Positions 61,419-64,000 of a stretch of DNA of 64,000 bases are shown here, piece by piece (the stretch's first letter is position 1; the number at the start of each line of letters is the position of its first letter). The notes under the pieces were generated by a model, which made no database searches, was not told the origin of the DNA, and saw nothing but the letters and a program-made list of their open reading frames with translations. The position numbers and the translations under genes were made by a program. The DNA is from Shewanella atlantica (GTDB lineage Bacteria; Pseudomonadota; Gammaproteobacteria; Enterobacterales; Shewanellaceae), in NCBI RefSeq assembly GCF_003966265.1, contig NZ_RXNV01000001.1, forward strand, positions 62,001-126,000, written 5' to 3'.

Positions 61419-62453
61419 CTAGCTCTGGTCGGCTTTCTTCTCATTTAAACGCAGGAAATGCCCCGGAGGATGTCCAAGCCAGTGTTTAAAGCTCTGCCTG
61501 AAGTGACTCACATCGCCGAACCCCATGATCTCGGCGATATCTTCAATACTCTTCTCTTCGGATAAGATCAAACCGATAGCGGCTTGACAGCGAACCTGAT
61601 CGACTAACTTCTGATAGCTCGTCCCGGCCTGTGAAATCTTACGTCTCAATGTCCTGTCGCTGATATTTTGATGTATCGCCATCTGCTCCATGTTGGGACA
61701 ATCAGGAAAGGTTTGCCTTAAGAGCTCGAGCAGAGATTCAATATAGGACGTTTGTTTCACCGATTCCTTATTGATCATTCGCTGGTTAAATTGATAGGTA
61801 ACGGGAAGGGACAGATAACGATGATCGATTGTCCATTCATTAAATTCGGCGCCAAATTCAATCTCGGCCCCTGTGACCGACGAGAGGTAATCCGCATTGC
61901 GCGCTTTTTCTGCCAGGGTAATTTTATCGAATAAAATTGGCTGTCCCGCAAGTCCACTCCCTACGGTCGCCAAACCGCAGACACTATGCTGGAACTGACA
62001 TGAATAGCGCTTTGGGTCAATCTTGCCGGTATTTAACCAGCGGATCCTTAGCTTCCCGCCCTCATTGCTGACCAAGGTATCGGTAAAGCTCCCCACTCGC
62101 TCGGGATGAGAGACCACAAACTGCAGACACTCGCCAATGGTTTTACACTCGGTAAAGAAGCTGAGTAAGAAGTCCAAATCATCTACAGAATATTGGCAAC
62201 CCACTTTGGCTCCGATTTCGGGGTCTTGAGTATATTGCTGCAGAAACGCCATCGCGAAGTCCGCTTGCCAGACATAGATGAGTTGCAGGTGTTCCAGCTC
62301 TTTTATGCCGACACCTATCTGTGAGCACAGTCTCTGTGCTACCTCCTCACCTTGATGCTTTTGCAGGTACCTGAGCAAATTCCGTAATTGATAGGCCGGA
62401 TAAGATTGATCTCCTACCATCATATTGGGCTTATAACTTTGAGCAAACTTCAT
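61419..62453 (-). CDS. AraC-family transcriptional regulator with Arabinose_bd-type N-terminus
   Basis: 344 residues. N-terminal sensor domain of the Arabinose_bd (PF12625) class (SYPAYQLRNLLRYLQKHQGEEVAQRLCSQIGV, WQADFAMAFLQQYTQDPEIGAKVGCQY). C-terminal AraC/XylS DNA-binding part (about 245-340: NMEQMAIHQNISDRTLRRKISQAGTSYQKLVDQVRCQAAIGLILSEEKSIEDIAEIMGFGDVSHFRQSFKHWLGHPPGHF), both helix-turn-helices intact. It converges on the two lipoprotein genes, so it may regulate them; the effector is unknown. Regulators of this subclass often control fatty-acid, lipase or amino-acid genes. Confidence 0.9.
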   Translation of the reverse strand: MKFAQSYKPNMMVGDQSYPAYQLRNLLRYLQKHQGEEVAQRLCSQIGVGIKELEHLQLIYVWQADFAMAFLQQYTQDPEIGAKVGCQYSVDDLDFLLSFFTECKTIGECLQFVVSHPERVGSFTDTLVSNEGGKLRIRWLNTGKIDPKRYSCQFQHSVCGLATVGSGLAGQPILFDKITLAEKARNADYLSSVTGAEIEFGAEFNEWTIDHRYLSLPVTYQFNQRMINKESVKQTSYIESLLELLRQTFPDCPNMEQMAIHQNISDRTLRRKISQAGTSYQKLVDQVRCQAAIGLILSEEKSIEDIAEIMGFGDVSHFRQSFKHWLGHPPGHFLRLNEKKADQS

Positions 62454-62542
62454 TAAGCACCTTTTTTATTATTGTTATCTATTTTGTATAAGAAATGCCT
62501 CAATAATAAAAGTGTTTTTTCTCTATTCACCCAATCAGATAC

Positions 62543-62567
62543 AAAAAAGCCTGCAAAATGCAGGCTT
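62543..62567 (-). terminator. Rho-independent terminator of sohB
   Basis: On the minus strand: AAGCCTGCA-TTT-TGCAGGCTT followed by TTTT (62543-62567), 18 bases after the sohB stop. Confidence 0.9.
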
Positions 62568-62584
62568 ATTAGAATCAATTTAAA

Positions 62585-63616
62585 TTAATTCAGTGGCTGA
62601 TTCTTCTCTGCCATTTTATTGAAGATGGCATTGAAAGATAACGATGCACCATGTGCGATCTTATCAGCAAATTTCTTCTTTAACTGGTAACGAACCTTGA
62701 TAACGGTTCTCTCTAATGCCAGTTTCATCACCACATCATCACTGGTTGCAATCTCATCAATAAGACCTAAGTCTATCGCTTGCTGACCATACCAATGTTC
62801 GCCTGTAGCTACCTTGGCCAGATCGAGCTCCGGACGGTATTGGGCAATAAAGGATTTAAATAGTTTATGGGTCTCCTCAAGCTCCTCTTGGAACTTAGCA
62901 CGACCTTCATCCGTATTCTCACCAAAAAGGGTTAATGTGCGCTTGAAGTCACCGGCTGTATGCTGCTCATAATCGATATCATGTTTTTTCATCAGACGAT
63001 TAAAGTTAGGTACCTGAGCCACCACACCGATAGAGCCAACAATGGCAAATGGGGCCGCATAGATTTTATTGGCGACACACGCCATCATATAACCGCCACT
63101 GGCTGCGACCTTATCGACACAGATAGTCAAAGGCAGCTCGGCTTGGCGAAGACGGTCGAGCTGGCTCGAAGCTAAACCATAACCGTGAACCATGCCGCCG
63201 CCACTCTCAACATTGACGATGACTTCATCACCTGGCTCTGCTATCGCAATGATGGCGCTGATCTCTTCTCTCAGTGATGCGACTTCAGATGCATCGATAC
63301 TGCCTTTAAAATCGACGACAAACACACGAGGCTCAATCACCTCCTCTTTTTGATTCTTCTGCGCCTTCTCTTTAGCTTTCTCATCAGCCTTGAGTTGCTT
63401 CTCATAGGCTTTAAACTGCTTTTTACTGAGTAGCTCCTCTTTAAGATCGTGCTTGAGTGTCTTGAGCTCCTCTGAGACATTCGTCATTCTCAGCTCGCCC
63501 TTCTCACTCTTTTGCTTAACGGCTGATGCCAGCACGACAATCACAACGGCAATAATCGACAAAACAACAGTGATTGCCTTGGCAAAAAACAATCCATATT
63601 CGTACAAAAATTCCAA
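62585..63616 (-). CDS. sohB: Inner-membrane protease SohB (S49 family)
   Basis: 343-residue membrane-bound serine protease. One N-terminal helix (about 12-31, AKAITVVLSIIAVVIVVLA), a charged K/E-rich linker (about 50-95), then the S49/SppA-like domain with the catalytic serine S173 in KVAASGGYMMACVANKIYA and the lysine K225 in GDFKRTLTLFGENTDEGR, the Ser-Lys dyad. NVESGGGMVHGYGLASSQL is also typical. Length matches E. coli SohB (349). It probably cleaves membrane or signal-peptide remnants. An inverted repeat TTAGGGCT/AGCCCTAA (63658-63681) lies in its upstream region. Confidence 0.93.
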   Translation of the reverse strand: MEFLYEYGLFFAKAITVVLSIIAVVIVVLASAVKQKSEKGELRMTNVSEELKTLKHDLKEELLSKKQFKAYEKQLKADEKAKEKAQKNQKEEVIEPRVFVVDFKGSIDASEVASLREEISAIIAIAEPGDEVIVNVESGGGMVHGYGLASSQLDRLRQAELPLTICVDKVAASGGYMMACVANKIYAAPFAIVGSIGVVAQVPNFNRLMKKHDIDYEQHTAGDFKRTLTLFGENTDEGRAKFQEELEETHKLFKSFIAQYRPELDLAKVATGEHWYGQQAIDLGLIDEIATSDDVVMKLALERTVIKVRYQLKKKFADKIAHGASLSFNAIFNKMAEKNQPLN

Positions 63617-63703
63617 AATAGGCTCCGGCTTAATATATTTTTGTTTCTATCAAAAAATTAGGGCTATTCTAACAGCCCTAACCTTAATAACAAATTAACC
63701 AAT

Positions 63704-63733
63704 AAAAAACCCGGCTATTGCCGGGTTTTTTAT
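63704..63733 (-). terminator. Terminator of the lipase-like gene
   Basis: Stem AAAAAACCCGGC/GCCGGGTTTTTT with a TATT loop (63704-63731), flanked by A and T runs in both directions. It lies just after the leftward gene ending at 63757. Confidence 0.92.
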
Positions 63734-63756
63734 ATCGTCCAATGAGTTAAGTTAAA

Positions 63757-64000
63757 TTAACCTGCCGGAACGGCGCAAGGTTGAATCACGCTCTTATCCT
63801 GAACCAGGATAGTTGCATCTCCCTTGCCTGCTGTCGAGGCAAAGGTAGCCACCTGTTGCTGCATCTCAACTGTCGCAGCCGCCGAACCTTCAGGTCCTTC
63901 AGGGCTGATAATCGAGCTGTGATGACCCTTAGTGAATCGTACTGCACCAGAGCCCGCAGTTGTAGTATCGATGCACTCAAGGCCAAGATTCGCAATCAAG
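63757..64000 (-). CDS. C-terminal end of a putative Pla-1/cef-family extracellular lipase (cut by window edge)
   Basis: The last ~80 codons of a leftward gene; the frame is open to the window edge, so no start is given. The tail has AVRFTKGHHSSIISPE, then AATVEMQQQVATFASTAG and a closing VQDKSVIQPC. This is the pattern at the end of the VolA/Pla-1/cef lipases of Vibrio and Shewanella (a G-x-H-S-S-ll-P loop containing the catalytic histidine, then V-x-x-EMQ-x-Q). The call rests on this short stretch alone. Confidence 0.55.
   Translation of the reverse strand, partial: LIANLGLECIDTTTAGSGAVRFTKGHHSSIISPEGPEGSAAATVEMQQQVATFASTAGKGDATILVQDKSVIQPCAVPAG

Noticed and set aside
1..64000. rRNA, tRNA or riboswitch genes
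   Set aside because: No cloverleaf or rRNA-like stretch was recognised on reading; a tRNA or covariance-model scan could confirm but was not possible here.

Overview
The window looks like the chromosome of a marine gammaproteobacterium of the genus Shewanella. The pflB-pflA-yfbV-ackA-pta block, yhdT-panF, the tesA-ybbA-ybbP trio, sohB, several LysR regulators and a multi-REC GGDEF protein all fit that genus. A respiratory-type reductive dehalogenase in such a genome points to a sediment species of the Shewanella sediminis kind. The species is an inference; no rRNA or tRNA gene is present to test it.

Layout. 0-8.4 kb: a LysR regulator, an RND adaptor/pump pair and a DUF5916-type outer-membrane protein. 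8.5-14 kb: an accessory organohalide cluster. It reads, on the minus strand, Tat-exported reductive dehalogenase RdhA, three-helix anchor RdhB, a 58-residue one-helix protein and a LuxR-type regulator. A SphA/phenol-pathway-type outer-membrane protein and a LysR regulator lie beside it. 14-26 kb: a secreted unknown, a DoxX gene coupled to the stump of a deleted SDR gene, a LysR, a dual-receiver diguanylate cyclase, an RDD protein, cysK, TetR, a CBS protein, a SAM methyltransferase and a TDT transporter. 26-34.6 kb: a TonB receptor, a YfcC-family transporter with the relic of a second copy behind it, yhdT-panF and a LysR.

34.8-46.6 kb is the anaerobic pyruvate/formate/acetate region. It holds a FocA channel fused to CBS domains, a DUF3360 transporter, pflB, pflA, yfbV, ackA and pta. 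PflB splits pyruvate to acetyl-CoA and formate, FocA moves formate, and Pta/AckA make ATP and acetate from acetyl-CoA. The DUF3360 gene and pflB carry the same 17-bp PdhR-like operator in the same promoter context, so the uncharacterised transporter appears to belong to the pyruvate regulon.

46.6-64 kb: an inverted DnaA-box pair, a lipoprotein, a 32-codon acidic small gene, a 74-residue gene whose stop codon touches a 314-bp MITE, an RlmI-like methyltransferase, an AI-2E/PerM-family protein, a YfcH-like epimerase, ybbP-ybbA divergent from tesA, a DUF481 outer-membrane protein, a beta-helix lipoprotein fused to a CXXCH-containing domain followed by a free-standing copy of that domain, an AraC regulator, sohB, and the C-terminal end of what is probably a Pla-1/cef-type lipase cut by the window edge.

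Most promising observations: the reductive dehalogenase cluster with its unusual partners; the beta-helix/CXXCH fusion plus paralogue; the twin PdhR-like operators linking DUF3360 to pflB; and the FocA-CBS fusion with an internal CBS duplication. All family assignments are from reading the protein sequences; no database search was run.
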